From NCBI GenBank assembly GCA_963784195.1, contig CAWARA010000032.1:287602-351601 (forward strand): DNA of 64,000 nt. The letters run 5' to 3'. This DNA is from CAVQAH01 sp963784195 (GTDB lineage Bacteria > Acidobacteriota > Vicinamibacteria > Vicinamibacterales > 2-12-FULL-66-21). Of the stretch, positions 17,246 to 30,348 are shown piece by piece. The translations under genes and the position numbers were made by a program. Under the pieces are notes generated by a model. The model made no database searches and was not told the origin of the DNA. It saw only the letters and a program-made list of their open reading frames with translations. Each line of letters starts with the position of its first letter. The first letter of the stretch is position 1.

Positions 17246-18961
17246 ATGTCACTGCGCTGGCGGCGGTCGGGTGCGATCGTGTTCTGCGCGGCACTGGGCT
17301 TTCTGTGTCCAGCGGCGTACGGCATTGCGCACGGCGTTCCAGAGCCCGTCGTCCATGACGAGTTCGCCTACCTGCTGGGGGCCAGGACCTTCGCCGAAGG
17401 CCGGCTCACCAACGCCTCACCGCCGCTACCCGAGTTCTTCGAATCACCGCATGTGCTCGTTGTCCCCACTTACAACTCCAGAGTACCCACCGGGACAGTC
17501 GCTGATCCTGGCCCTGGGCCACGTACTTGGGGGCGCGCCGATCTGGGGCGTCTGGGTAAGTTGCGGCGCCTTCGCCGGATGCCTTTGCTGGATGCTGCAG
17601 GCATGGACGACGAGACGATGGGCGCTCGCCATCACGATTCTCGAGATCCTGACATTGGGGACGACCACGTATTGGGCGCAATCGTATTGGGGCGGGATGG
17701 TAGCTGCCTCCGGCGGAGCCCTCCTCTTCGGAGGTCTAATCCGGACTCTGACGGCCGTGCGGCTTGGACCCAGCCTTTTGCTGGCGATCGGTCTCGTGAT
17801 TCTGGCAAATACCAGGCCTTACGAGGGCCTGATTACCACCCTTCCCGCGGCAACTCTTCTCGCAACCTGGCTGTTTCGAAGCTCTCGAGTCCAGGTTGGA
17901 TCGAAGCTCAAGTTGTTCGTCCTTCCGGTTATCCGCTGTCCTTGTGTTCGGCGTCGTGTGCATGGGGCTTTACAATCGAGCCCTGACGGGTTCATCGACG
18001 ACGATTCCCTATCGTGTTCACGATGGTCAGTACCTGGAATCGTGGACCGTTTTTGCTCAGCCCGCTGCAGGAACACCTGCGAACGTCACGCGGCCGCTCA
18101 ACCAGGTTCTACCGCTCCCAGGATGATGCCCCTCTCTCACCGTTGAGTTCCATTCCTATCGTCGCTCAGAATTTCGTCGTACGGCTGGCAGGCTCTGTTG
18201 CAGCGGGCCTCGGAATCTTCCCCGAGCCGCTGCTGGCCCGGGGGTATCAGGGGGCCGTCCTCTGGCTGGTATTTCTGGTCGCGGTTGCCTGGCCCTTTTT
18301 TCCGAAGTCTGCCGTTGCACTGTTTACGCTACCTGCCGCAGTAGGCGAACGGGTGCTGCGGTCGCGAATTCCGGTCTTCTTCTTCCATTCGGTCACGGTT
18401 GTCACGACAGCCTGGATCGCTGCGTTTGGGATCACACACCGACGCAATCGATGGGCGCGGTTCATCGTCATCACCATCGTGCTTGTCGCGCTTGGACAGT
18501 CAGTCGTCCGCTGGTGGGTGCCTCATTACGCCGCCCCGATTGTTCCGCTTGTCCTGGCTGCAATGGCGAAGACAGCCCACCGACTCTCGCGTCAATCGAC
18601 CGTCAGCGGGATGATCCTCGTGCTGTCCCTCTGTCATCTCGTGGCGATTGGCGTGACGTCCGCTCTCTTCCCGCGCACAAACGACCCCCCGAGCCCAATC
18701 GCGCGCCGTACAGCGCTTATACGCCAGCTGGAGCGCCAGGACCGCTCATCCCTCGTTTTCGTGCGGTACCCGGATGACTACACCGTGCACGAGGAGTGGG
18801 TCTACAATCCGGACGGTCTGGTGTCGGCACAGGTTATCTTCGCGCACGATCTTGGGAAGAGCAGAAACCCGGAATTGATCGCGCTGTATCCTGACCGCGC
18901 GGTGTGGCTCGTCGAAGTGTCAAATCAGGTTCGGCTCGAGCCATATGTCGTCAGTCGGTAG
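17246..18961 (+). pseudogene. GT-C family membrane protein, HDEFSYLL type (copy with three frame changes)
   Basis: Paralogue of 9737-11473. Frame 1 from the ATG at 17246 carries PVVHDEFAYLLGA to TYNS. The homology moves to a second frame near 17480 (EYPPGQSLILALGHVLGG through LFVLPVI), to a third near 17935 (LVFGVVCMGLYNRALTG), and changes again near 18040, after which a long frame runs to 18961 with FVRYPDDYTVHEEWVYN. Three indels in 1.7 kb are more than in most neighbours, so this may be a true pseudogene rather than a sequencing effect. It ends nine bases from the convergent protease gene. Confidence 0.7.
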
Positions 18962-18970
18962 CAAGGTGAG

Positions 18971-21900
18971 TTACCCTCCAATTGCCGCGTAGACTTCGAC
19001 TTCGACCAGGCGACTCTTCGATGCCAATGCTCTGGTGACCAGTACCCGGATGCGTGATGTCGTCACCGGGGCAAAGTTGAACTGGCGCCATACGCGTGTG
19101 TTGTTCACCACCACGCCACCCGGCACCGGCTGCCATGCGCTCCCGGTCCAGTACTCCACCACGAAATCCTGGAGGCCATACTTCGTAAACGTCATGCCGA
19201 GGGTCGGCGTGCCGGGCGCAGTATAGGTATCCTGCACCGTGAACACATCGATTTCTTCGATCGTCCTGGGGCCGGTGAATTGCACCTCGACCCAGTCCGG
19301 CCAGGCGCCGTCCGTTCCGTCCTGCCACCCACCGCCGCTCCCCCAACTCAGTCCCCGGCGATCGCCGTTGATCACACTGCTGACGGGAAATGACGGGCTG
19401 AAGGTGCTCGAGGCCACGGCGAATCCACCATTGGATGCCAGCGCCACGTTCGTTCGCCCTGCTGGAGGCGCCATGACGACCGAGATGGGACTGGACGTCT
19501 TGACACCACCGCGATTGTCAGTCGCCTCTGCCGTCACCGTGTATGTTCCCGCGATCGAAGGCGTCCACACGGTCGTGAACACACCTGACAACCCGGTCGT
19601 ATCCGTGGCCACGAGAACGTCGTTGGCGTAGAACTTGACTTGACTCACCGTGCCATCGACGTCCGTCGCCGTCGCCTCGAGAGAGACTGACGTCGATACC
19701 GGGAACGTCGCGCCTGTCGAAGGGCTTGTCATGGTGACCGTGGGCGCCTCGTTGATCGAGCCCCACACCGCGTACGCTTCAACCTCGACCAAACGGCTGC
19801 GCGACGCCAGCGCCCGCGTGACCCATACTCGAATACGTGACGTCGTCACCGGCGCGAAATTGAACTGACGCCACACGCGGGTGTTGTTCAACACGCTCCC
19901 GCCGGGCACCATCTCCCACGCGCTTCCGGTCCAATACTCCACGACGAAGTCCTGCAGTCCATACTTCGTAAACGTCATGCCTATCGTTGGCTCGCTCGGT
20001 GCGGTGTAAGCTATCTTGCACGCTGAAGACGTCGATCTCTTCGATCGTCTGGGGACCGCTGAACTGCACCTCCAGCCAGTCGGGCCAGACGCCGTCCGTC
20101 CCGTCCTGCCAACCGCCACCACTTCCCCAACTCAGTCCTTTACGATCGCCGTTGATCACGCTGCTGGCAGGAAACCCTCCGCTGAACGCCGTCGACGCCG
20201 TCGCTGTGCCACCGTTGCTCGCCAGCGCCACGTTCGTTCGCCCGGCTGGGGGCATCAGAGCAATCGTGATGGGACTCGAAGTCTTGGTGGCACCTCGATC
20301 ATCGGTTGCCACGGCCGTCACCTCGTACGTGCCAGCCAGCGATGAATTCCACGTCTTGCTGAACTTACCGGCTTCGCCTGTCAGATCTGTTCCCAGTGCG
20401 ATGCCGTTGACGTAGAAAGCCACCTGGCTGACGTTACCGTCAACATCGCTCGCCGTCGCCTCCAGCGTGACGGGAGTTGAAGTGGCAAATTCGGACCCGT
20501 TGGCGGGAGAGGTCACCGCAACATCCGGTAGTTGGTTGAACGCCCCGAACATTGCGTATGCTTCGATCTCCACGAGGCGGCTTCGCGAACCCGCCGCGCG
20601 GCTTACGAACACCCGGATCCGCGACGTGTTGACGGGCACGAAGCTGAACTGCCGCCACACCCGTGTGTTGTTGGTGACGCTGCCGCCCGGAACCGGCTGC
20701 CACGCATTGCCCGTCCAATACTCCACGACGAAGTCCTGGAGGCCGTACTTCGTAAACGTCATGCCCAACGTCGGTACGCTGGGCGACGTGTAGCTATCCT
20801 GCACAGTGAACACGTCGATTTCTTCGATCATCTGTGCCCCGGCGAAGTGGACCTCGAACCAGTCGGGCCAGGTGCCAGACGTCCCGTCCTCCCATCCTCC
20901 GCCGTTGCCCCAGCTCAGCCCGCGCCGGTCGCCGTTGATCACCGCGCTCGCGGGAAAGTTGCTGCTGTTGGTGCTCGACGCGACCGCGGAGCCGCCATTG
21001 GACGCCAAGGCGACATTGATTCGCCCGGCAAGGGGCGTCAGGGTGACGGTGACCGGACTCGACGTCCGCGTCGCGCCCACGTCGTCGGTTGCGACTGCGG
21101 TCAGCGTATACGCTCCAGCGAGCGATGATGTCCAGGTGGACGTGTATATGCCCTGAACGTCGGTTGAGTCGCTGCCTTCCAGCACGCCGTTCACGTAGAA
21201 ATCGACCCGGCTCACGCTGCCGTTGGCGTCACTTGCCGCCGCCGCGAGTGTCACCGGAGTCGAAACCGGAAAGGACGCGCCGGCTGCAGGGCTGGTGATC
21301 GCCACGCTCGGTCCCTGGTTGACGGTTCCGACGACGGCGTATGCCTCGATCTCGATGAGGCGACTTCTCGACCCGAGGGCCCTTGTGACGAATACGCGGA
21401 TCCGTGACGTCGTGATCGGGACGAAATTGAACTGGCGCCAGACGCGCGTATTATTCAAGACGTTCCCGCCCGGGACCGCCTCCCAGTCGCTTCCTGTCCA
21501 GTACTCCACGACGAAGTCCTGAAGGCCGTACTTCGTAAACATCATCCCCAGCGTCGGCTCGCTCGGCGAACCGTAGCTGTCCTGCACGGTGATAACGTCG
21601 ATTTCCTCGATGAGCCGAGGGCCGTCGAATTCCACCTCGAACCAGTCCGGCCAGGATCCCGTTGTTCCGTCCTCCCACCCTCCGCCGGTTCCCCAATTCA
21701 GGCCTCGGCGGTCACCGTCGATCACCGCGCTCGGCGGAAAGCTGGCGCCATTGGCGGACGACGCGACTGCGACCGCACCGTTGGCGGCCAACGCGACGTT
21801 CATGCGTCCGGCTGGTGGCGTGAATGTTACAGAGACGGGACTTGACGTCCGCGTCACGCCTCCATCGTCGGTGGCCACTGCCGTGATGTCGAACGTGCCG

Positions 21901-23397
21901 GCAATCGACGACGTCCACGTCGTCGTGAACAGACCGGCCGGGCCCGTGGTATCCGTGGCGATCAACGCGCCATTGGCATAGAAGGCCACCTGGCTCACGT
22001 TGCCATCGGTATCCTGAGCGGTCGCCTGGAGCGTCACGACCGTGGAGACGGGGAATGCTGCGCCGCTTGCAGGGCTGGTCACCGTCACGCTCGGCGGAAT
22101 GTTCCCGCCGGCCGCAGTCGCAGCGTTCAGCACGTTCAGTCGACCGCCGGTTACAGTGAGCCCGGCCCACTGGGGAAGTACATCGGCAGTCGCCATCAGC
22201 ACTGTCTTCATCGCATCGACCGACAGCGACGGATCCTTCGACGCGAGGAGCGCCGCTGCGCCCGACACGTGTGGCGCCGCCATGCTCGTGCCGCTGGAGA
22301 AGGTATAGCTTCCGGCGGACGTGCTGACGATGAAGTCTCCCGGCGCCGCGATATCGACGGACGTCGCCCCGTAATTGCTGAAGGAGGCACGGTTGTCAGA
22401 CGAGTTCGATGCGGCGACCACCAGAATGCTCGGCGAGTCGAAGCCGGCAGGATCGAACGGCAACTGATCGTTGTTCGCGCCCGCGTTCCCCGCCGCGAAC
22501 ACATTCAGGATTCCCGCCGCTCCGGCTTCATCGATGGCGGCCTTCAACACATCCGCCTGCGCACCCTCACGCAGTCCGCCCCAGCTGTTGTTGCTGACGC
22601 GAATGTTGACGCCACGCTGCTTCAATGCGACGAGATAGTTGAAGCACTCGATCGCGCCGGCATCGGTACCGCTTCCCGCACTGTCGAGGAACTTGCAGGC
22701 GAGTATCCGGCTGCCCCACGCCACCCCCACCACGCCCACCCCATTGTCGCCCGTGGCGCCGATCGTGCCGGCCGTGTGTGTTCCGTGCCCATGGTCGTCC
22801 ATGGGATCGCTGTCACCGTTGCTCGCGTCGATGCCGTGAACGTCATCGACATATCCGTTCCCGTCGTCGTCCACGCCGTTCCCGGGGACTTCACCCGCGT
22901 TGACCCACATGTTGGCGGCGAGGTCCGGGTGCGTGTAGTCCACACCGGAATCGATGTCGGCCACCACGACGTCGGAGGAACCGTTGGTGAAGTTGGTCCA
23001 GACGGGCTGAGCCTGGATTCGTTCCATCCCCCACAGGAGTCCAATCGTCCAGTACTGATCGTTGGGCGGTGCCGGCGCAGCGACGCGGCGAATGAAGTTT
23101 GGCTGAACCAACGCGACCGATGGTGAGTTGCGAAGCGCGGCGATTGCGGTCGCAAGGTTCTGACCGGGATTGAGGCGAATGTGTTCGAGGTCGAGGGCTC
23201 GGAATCGGCGGACGAGTCGCGCGGACCGCGCTGTCAGTACTTGGGTTCGCTGGAAGTCAGATACACCGGGCCTGAACTTGACGATGACCTCGTCAGGAAC
23301 GACGGTGGCCGCGGGCTGACGAGCCTCAGGGGTGACGAGGGTCAAAGCTACCGCGAGTCAACAACGCCGCGGACCCGACGCCGAGCCTTGCGCGCAT
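18971..23397 (-). CDS. Secreted S8 (subtilisin-like) protease with four Ig-like/discoidin-like repeat pairs (copy 1)
   Basis: From the ATG at 23397 (MRARLGVGSAALL, preceded by GGGGAGG 6-8 bases upstream) a signal peptide is interrupted by a one-base shift near 23350. Numbering from 23345: fervidolysin-like propeptide about 16-85 (VPDEVIVKFRPGVSDFQR), catalytic Asp in DIDSGVD (132), His in DHGHGTHTAG (187), Asn in FAAGN (287) and Ser in SGTSMAAPHVSG (354). Four repeats of about 260 residues follow, each an Ig-like unit (SP..GA.FPVST...SQV.FYANG) and a discoidin-like unit (NVALA.NGG, VINGDRRGL.WG, GLQDFVVEYWTG, RIRVFVTRA, EVEAYA). A second shift near 20010 lies in the last repeat. Likely an exported, glycan-binding protease. 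Confidence 0.85.
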
Positions 23398-23455
23398 CTC
23401 GCTACCTCCCCACAGGCTGACGCCTGACCCGGCACTGGGGAGTTGCCGAAGCTCA

Positions 23456-23485
23456 GGTATAACTGGTGGCGGAGGATGGGGTCAA
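23456..23485 (-). promoter_or_regulatory. Sigma-70-type promoter of protease copy 1
   Basis: On the minus strand TTGACC (23485-23480) is followed after 18 bases by TATACC (23461-23456). The start codon lies about 60 bases downstream. The surrounding 22 bases (23444-23465) are nearly identical to those upstream of protease copy 2, which supports a real promoter. Confidence 0.6.
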
Positions 23486-23658
23486 GAGCCGAAATGGTAA
23501 GAATCTGCTAAGTGTCTTATTTTCAATTGCTTACGATTTCGAAACCGAGATAGGGATACAAGGATGGAGGACCGGCACCGGCGCCGGCTAAATTCGGTAC
23601 GCAAACAAGTCTAGATTAGTGTTGTGCTTGTGATGCCGGCACCCGCGAGGGACACCTG

Positions 23659-25403
23659 ATGGACGGTTATCTGCCGTCCGCGGCCTTGAGAACGCTGTCG
23701 ACTTTGCGATGGCCGCGTCATTTGGCTGTTGCTTTCTGTGGTCTTATCGGATTCCTGTTACCGGCCGTCTACGGGACAGCCATAGGTATCCCCGAGCCCG
23801 CCGACCACGACGAGTTCAGTTACCTGCTTGGTGCCGATACCTTTGCCCACGGACGGCTGACCAACTCAACACCGCCCATTCCCGGAGTTCTTCGAAGCCC
23901 CGCACGTGCTGGTGGTGCCTTCCTACAATTCGAAGTACCCGCCAGGCCAGGCGGCGACACTGGCCGTGGGTCAGTTTCTCGCGCGTCCCATCGTCGGAGT
24001 CTGGCTGGGATGTGGACTCTTTGGGGCCTCCCTGTGCTGGATGCTGCAAGCATGGAGCTCCAGACAATGGGCGCTCACAACAACCGTGCTTGCCGTCGTC
24101 ACGCTCGGAACGTCGAGCTATTGGGCTCAATCGTACTGGGGTGGCATGGTGGCCGCGTCGGGGGCAGCGTTGTTCCTCGGAGGATTCCGTCGAACTCTGC
24201 GTGCACCCCGGGTCGGTTCAAGTGTTCTCATGGCGGCCGGTTTCGTACTCCTCGCGAACACGCGGCCATACGAGGGGTTGCTGGTGGCTGTCGCCCCAGC
24301 GGCACTGCTCGCTCGCTGGTTGCTCCAGAAAAAAAGGGCTGCATTGCCATCGTTCGTTCTGCCTGCGGGCGGAGTCTTGGTCGTCGGTGCGTTGTGCATG
24401 GCGATGTACAACCGAGCCGTGACAGGCGACTTCCAGACGTGGCCTTATACAGTTCACCAGAGACAATATTTCCACCAGGGTGTGTTCATCTTCAGCAAGC
24501 TCGGTACACCTGAACGAACGCCCGAAAGCCGGACAGCGGCATTCTATCGATACTATGAGTCTCCTCCTGTTGGCGGAACAAAGTTCCTCGCGCGCGCGAC
24601 GTCGAACGCGCTCGGTCGTCTGCTGGCGAGCATCGGTACAGCATTCTCGATCCATCGACAGCGGCAGTTCCCGGGTTATGAAGGCACCCTCATTTGGTTG
24701 GCACTGCTTGCGGTCGTGTGGCGATTTCGGTCGAAGCGAGCATGCTTGATTTGCGCAGCCCTCGCAGTGATTGTCGAGTGCCTGTGTTCCGGCGCTGTCG
24801 GCATCTTGCTCTTAGTTGTCGTGGCTGGATGGATCGCCGCGTTCGGTACAGCCTTTCGCCGCAACACATGGGCCGGGTTCATGATCGCGATGATTGTCAT
24901 CATGGCTCTTGGACAATCGATCGTTCTCTGGTGGTCGCCTCACTATTCGGCACCGATTGTCCCGGTTGTTTTCGCAATCGTAGCGACCACTCTGCAGCGC
25001 CTCGCGCGGCGTCCCAACCCGATTCACATCAATGGTCGTTTGGGCAGTTGGGTCCTGCTACTCGTCGGCGTTCACTTTGCCATCCTTGCGGCCTTGAGCG
25101 GAACCGCACGGTCTGGTGACGTCGCAGCGAACCGACCCTCGCGGCGAAGCCGACGTCAAGGGATTCCTGGAACGCCAGCCCGGCTCGCACCTGGTCTTCG
25201 TTCACTACGATTCTGGGTACGACATTCGAGATGAGTGGGTGTACAACGAGGCGGACTTGAACGGTGCGAAGGTAGTTTTTGCACACGACCTTGGCGCAAA
25301 TAGGAACCCGGCATTGATGGCGATATGGCCACGCCGAGTCCCATGGCTCGTGCGTCTCTCCCGTGGCGACACCAAGTTCGAGCGGTACGTCATTGCCCAG
25401 TAG
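23659..25403 (+). CDS. GT-C family membrane protein, HDEFSYLL type (copy 3, two frame changes)
   Basis: The ATG at 23659 opens a frame with a first membrane segment and PADHDEFSYLLGA. Near 23885 an extra C in CCC moves the homology to a second frame: PHVLVVPSYNSKYPPGQ, SSYWAQSYWGGM and about nine membrane segments, to near 25130. It then shifts to a third frame with HLVFVHYDSGYDIRDEWVYN to the stop at 25403. Apart from these it matches 9737-11473 end to end. It is divergent from protease copy 1 and convergent with protease copy 2 (13-base gap), the same arrangement as in the first module. Confidence 0.7.
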
Positions 25404-25415
25404 CCCCGCGCCCGG

Positions 25416-28400
25416 TCAACCTCCGATCGTAGCGTAGGCTTCGATCTCGACAAGACGGCTCTTCGACGCTAGCGCTCGTGTGATGAACACCCGGATCCGG
25501 GACGTGGTCAGCGGCGCAAAGTTGAATTGTCGCCAAACCCGCGTGTTGTCCACAACGCTCCCGCCCGGTATCGCTTGCCACGCGCTGCCCGTCCAGTACT
25601 CGACGACGAAATCCTGCAACCCGTATTTCGTAAACGTCATGTCGAGGGTTGGTGTACCCGGCGCGGTGTACTTGTCCTGGACCATGAACAGATCGATCTC
25701 TTCGATCGTCTTTGTCCCCGCGAACTGCACTTCGAACCAGTCCGGCCAGACGTTATCCGTTCCATCCTGCCAGCCGCCCCCATTTCCCCAACCTACCCCC
25801 TTGCGGTCGCCGTTGATGACACCGCTCGCGGGAAACACGCCGGTGGATGTGCTCGACGCGATCGCTGCGCCCCCATTTGCGGCGAGCGCGACATTCGTTC
25901 TCCCGGGGGGTGGGGCCAGGACCACCGACATTGGCGCCGACGTCTTGACTGCCGCTCGATCGTCGGTTGCCACTGCTGTCACGGCGTATGTTCCCGCGAT
26001 GGTAGTGGTCCACGTGGTTGTGAAGAGCCCCAAGGATCCTGTCGAATCTGTACCCACCAGCACGCCGTTGGCGTAGAAATCGACTTGGCTTACGGTGCCA
26101 TCGACGTCGCTCGCCGTGGCTTCCAGAATGACCGGCGTGGCCACCGGGAATGTCGCGCCCGCGGCTGGACCGGTTATCGCCACCATGGGCGTTTCATTCA
26201 CCGAACCCCACACCGCATACGCTTCGACTTCGATCAACCGGCTCCGCGACGCGAGCGCCCTCGTTACCCGAACGCGAATGCGTGACGTCATCACCGGAGC
26301 AAAATGAAACTCACGCCACACCCTGGTGTTGTTCAAGACGCTTCCGCCCGGCACAGCTTCCCACGCGCTCCCCGTCCAATACTCCACTACGAAGTCCTGC
26401 AACCCGTACCTCGTGAACGTCATGCTCGGTGTAGGCGCGCTGGGCGCGCTGTAGTTGTCCTGGACGGAAAAGACGTCGATCTCTTCGATTAGTTGTGGTC
26501 CGTTGAACTGCACCTCTAACCAGTCCGGCCACACCCCGACCGTGCCGTCCTGCCACCCGCCACCGGCGCCCCAATTCAGGCCACGGCGATCGCCGTTGAT
26601 CACCCCGCTCGCGGGAAAACCAGTGCCATCCGTGGACGACGCCACCGCAGCACCACCATTAGCCGCCAGCGCCACGTTGATTCGACCGGAAGGTGGTGTG
26701 ACCGTCACCGTGACTGGAGACGACGTTCCGAATCCGCCGCGATCGTCTCTCGCAACCGCGGTTATCGTGAAACGTTCCGGCGAGTGCCGGCGCGAACGTC
26801 GCCGCGAACACCCCTGTCTGCGGCGTCGTGTCCGTACCAACGAGAGAGCCGTTGGCGTAGAAATCGACCTGGCTTACCGCTCCGTCGACATCGGTCGCCG
26901 TGGCCTCCAAAACTACGGGCGTCGCAACCGGAAATGCCGAGTCCGGCGCTGGACGAGTGAGCGTGACTGTGGGCGCCTCATTCACCGAGCCCCACACCGC
27001 ATATGCTTCGACCTCGATCAACCGGCTCCGCGACCCGAGCGCCCTAGTCACCCACACACGAATGCGCGGCGTCATCACCGGAGCGAAGTGGAACTCGCGC
27101 CAGACGCTGGTGTTATTCAATACGCTTCCGCCCGGTACTGCCTGCCATGTGCTTCCCGTCCAGTACTCCACGGCGAAGTCCTGCAATCCGTACTTAGTGA
27201 ACGTCATGCTCAGCGTGGGCACAGTGGGCGCGGTGTAGTTGTCTTGCACCGAGAACACGTCGATCTGTTCGATCAGTTGTGGGCCGTTGAACTGCACCTC
27301 TAACCAGTCCGGCCACACCCCGGCCGTGCCGTCTTGCCAACCGCCACCGGCGCCCCAATTCAGGCCACGGCGATCACCGTTGATCACCCCGCTCGCTGGA
27401 AAACCACTGCCATCCGTGGACGACGCGACGGCAGTGCCGCCGTTGGCCGCCAGCGCCACGTTGATTCGGCCGGGAGGTGGCGTGAACGTGATCTCGACCG
27501 GCGTCGAAGTCCTCGTCGCGCCATCATCGTCAGTCGCCTCTGCCGTAATGCTGAATGTGCCGGCGAGCGCCGACGTCCACGTCGTCGTGAACACTCCAGC
27601 CACGCCTTCGTGTCGGTACCTACCAGGGTCCCGTTTGCGTAGAAGTTCACATGACTTACGGTGCCGTCCACATCTGTTGCCGTCGCTTGGAGCGTAACCG
27701 GAGTCGATACAGCGAAATCGCTGCCCGCTGCGGGGCCGGTCACAGTCACGTTCGGCGACGAGTTTTGAGCGCCGGCCACCGCGTACGCTTCGATTTCGAT
27801 CAGACGGCTGCGGGACCCCAACGCCCTGGTAACCCATACCCGAATGCGTGACGTCGTCAGTGGTGCGAAGTTGAACTGTTTCCAGACGCGCGTGTTGTTA
27901 ACGACGGTCCCGCCCGGCACAGGTTCCCACGCGGCGCCCGTCCAATACTCCACGACGAAGTCTTGCAGCCCGTACTTCGTGAACGTCATGCTCAACGTGG
28001 GCACCGCTGGCGCGCTGTAATTGTCCTGCACCGAGAACACGTCGATCTCTTCGATCAACTGAGGTCCGTTGAACTGCACTTCGAACCAGTCGGGCCACAC
28101 TCCCAGCGTTCCGTCCTGCCAACCACCGCCGGCGCCCCAACTCAGGCCGCGACGATCGCCATTGATGACACCGCTCGCCGGAAAATTACCGGCGTCCGTC
28201 GTCGAGGCCACTGCGTTACCGCCATTGGCCGCCAGTGCCACGTTTACTCGACCGGGCGGCGGGTCGAGCCTGATGGACAGCGGACTCGACGTCCGCGTCG
28301 CGCCTCCGCTGTCAGTCGCCACTGCCGTAATGCTGAATGTGCCGGCGATTGCCGACGTCCACGTCGTTGTAAACACACCAGACGCGCTCACCGTGTCGGT

Positions 28401-29851
28401 CCCTACCGGAACGCCATTAGCGTAGAAGTCCACCTGACTCACCGCGCCGTCGGTGTCCGTCGCCGTCGCCTCCAGCGCAACGGCCGCGCCGACAGGAAAA
28501 GCGGCTCCGTTGAACGGACTGGTGAGTGCGACGCTCGGCGGAATGTTGCCTCCCGCAGCGGTCGCGGCGCTCAACACGTTGAGGCGGCCACTCGACACCG
28601 TCAGCCCAGCCCACTGCGGAAGGACATCTGCTGTTTGCATCAACAATGTCTTGATTACATCGACAGTCAGGGTCGGATCCTTCGCTGCGAGTAGCGCTGC
28701 GGCGCCTGACACGTGCGGCGCCGCCATGCTGGTGCCGCTCGAGAACGAGTAGCTTCCACCAGAGGTGCTGAGGATCAGGTCGCCCGGTGCCGCGAGATCG
28801 ACCGACGTAACGCCGTAATTGCTGAAAGGGGCACGGTCGTCAGCCTGATTCGACGCGGCGACCGTCACGATGCTCGGAGAATCAAATGCCGGCGGGATCG
28901 AACGGACTTTGATCGTTGTTCGTACCGTTGTTCCCCGCTGCGAACACGTTGAGGATGCCGGCCGCGCCGGCTACGTCGATTGCAGCCTTCAGCACAGGGG
29001 CGGGCTCACTTCCCTCGCGCGCCTCACCCCAGCTGTTGCTGCTGACCCGGATGTTGATGCCGCGTTGTTTCAAGGCAACGAGATAGTTGAAGCACTCGAT
29101 GGCGCCGGCATCGGTGCCGCTTCCCTGAGCTGTTGAGGAACTTGCACGCCAGGATTCTGGTGCCCCAGGCGACCCCGACGACGCCAGACCCATTGTTGCC
29201 CGCCGCGCCGACTGTGCCGGCGGTGTGCGTTCCGTGGCCGTGGTCGTCCATGGGATCGCTGTCATCATTGACGGTGTCGATGCCATGAATGTCATCGACA
29301 TATCCATTCGCGTCGTCGTCGATCCCATTGTTCGGGATCTCACCAGGGTTGATCCACATGTTCGTCGCGAGATCGGGGTGGTTGTAGTCCACTCCGGTGT
29401 CGAGATCGGCGACGACCACGTCGGGACTGCCGTTCGTAAAGTTCGTCCACACGGATTGCGCCTGGATCCGCTCGATCCCCCAAAGGAATCCGAACAGCCA
29501 GTAGGGATCGTTAGGCGGCGCTGTGCCAACTGCGCGGCGGATGTAGTTCGGTTGCGCGAGTGCTACCGACGGGGAGTTTCGAAGGGCTGCGAGCGCCGCC
29601 TTAAGCTCCTGACCGCGATTCAGTCGAATGTGATCGAGATCGAGTGCGCTGAAGCGACGAATCAAACGTGCCGACCGACCGGTCAGTACGCCAGTTCGCT
29701 GGAAATCAGTGACACCTGGCCGAAACTTTACGATGATCTCGTCGGGCACCGGCTGCTGGCCGGATGCCGGTGGTTGGGAGGCCTGAGGAGTGACGAGCGA
29801 CAGAGCTGCCACGGCAAGCAACGCGGGCGCAACGCCGAGCCTTGCGTTCAT
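25416..29851 (-). CDS. Secreted S8 (subtilisin-like) protease with four Ig-like/discoidin-like repeat pairs (copy 2, several frame changes)
   Basis: Starts at the ATG 29851 with an intact signal peptide (MNARLGVAPALLAVAALSLV) and a propeptide (VPDEIIVKFRPGVTDFQR). Catalytic parts are DLDTGVD, DHGHGTHTAG, FAAGNNG and SGTSMAAPHVSG. The frame changes near 29140 (after KFLNSSG), near 28890 (before MTVAASNQ), near 27610 and near 26780, with homology continuing each time. Four Ig-like/discoidin-like pairs follow, ending in EIEAYATIGG. The layout equals copy 1, and the two proteins are clearly paralogous, including their promoters. Probably an exported protease that attaches to sugars or cell surfaces. 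Confidence 0.8.
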
Positions 29852-29902
29852 CTCGTCACCTCGTGTCAGGCTGGGTTCACATCTGGCGGCTGCGGAAGCT
29901 CA

Positions 29903-29931
29903 TGTATAACTGTCCTCAACGCCAACGTCAA
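29903..29931 (-). promoter_or_regulatory. Sigma-70-type promoter of protease copy 2
   Basis: On the minus strand TTGACG (29931-29926) and TATACA (29908-29903) are 17 bases apart, with the start codon about 50 bases downstream. The 22-base block 29891-29912 matches 23444-23465 at 20 positions, whereas the sequence further up differs. This suggests a conserved promoter and start region. Confidence 0.6.
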
Positions 29932-30072
29932 GATGCGGAATGATGGAGTCGGCTCGCCAGCGCGCGTTTTTTGCTACGTGCTACCTCTTCCGGCCACACG
30001 CGCGGCAAACCACAAGTCCGCAATTTGGACGACAATTGGCCGCTGTTCCGCAGAAAAGGGGTGACTAAACGC

Positions 30073-30348
30073 ATGTCGACGCCGATCGAAGTCTTCGGTG
30101 GTGATGCCCTGTTTAAACGAACACGAAACCGTCGGAACCTGCGTCAGGAAGGCCCTGGAGAGCGTTGAACGATTCAGGGATTACTGGGGAAGTCATCGTC
30201 GCGGACAACGGAAGCACCGACGGCTCGATTGAGATCGCGAGGTCGCTCGGCGCGCGTGTCGTTCCGATCGTTGAACGAGGGTACGGCAACGCTTTGATCG
30301 GTGGCATTCGCGCGGCACATGGGCGATCCGTGATCATGGCGACGCCAA
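30073..30348 (+). pseudogene. GT2 glycosyltransferase 5-prime remnant (copy 4)
   Basis: From the ATG at 30073 the DNA reads STPIEV then, after single-base shifts, the equivalents of SVVMPCLNEHETVG (near 30095-30140) and GEVIVADNGSTDGSIEIA. It continues through RGYGNALIGGIRAAHGR to VIM near 30340, just at the MGDADD motif of copies 1 and 2. Beyond about 30348 the sequence is that of the recombinase gene on the other strand. The catalytic DxD, the rest of the domain and all membrane segments are lost. It marks the left end of the inserted island. Confidence 0.8.

Noticed and set aside
16243..17325. 360-codon minus frame opposite GT2 copy 2
   Set aside because: Shadow of a highly conserved glycosyltransferase; low-complexity charged composition.
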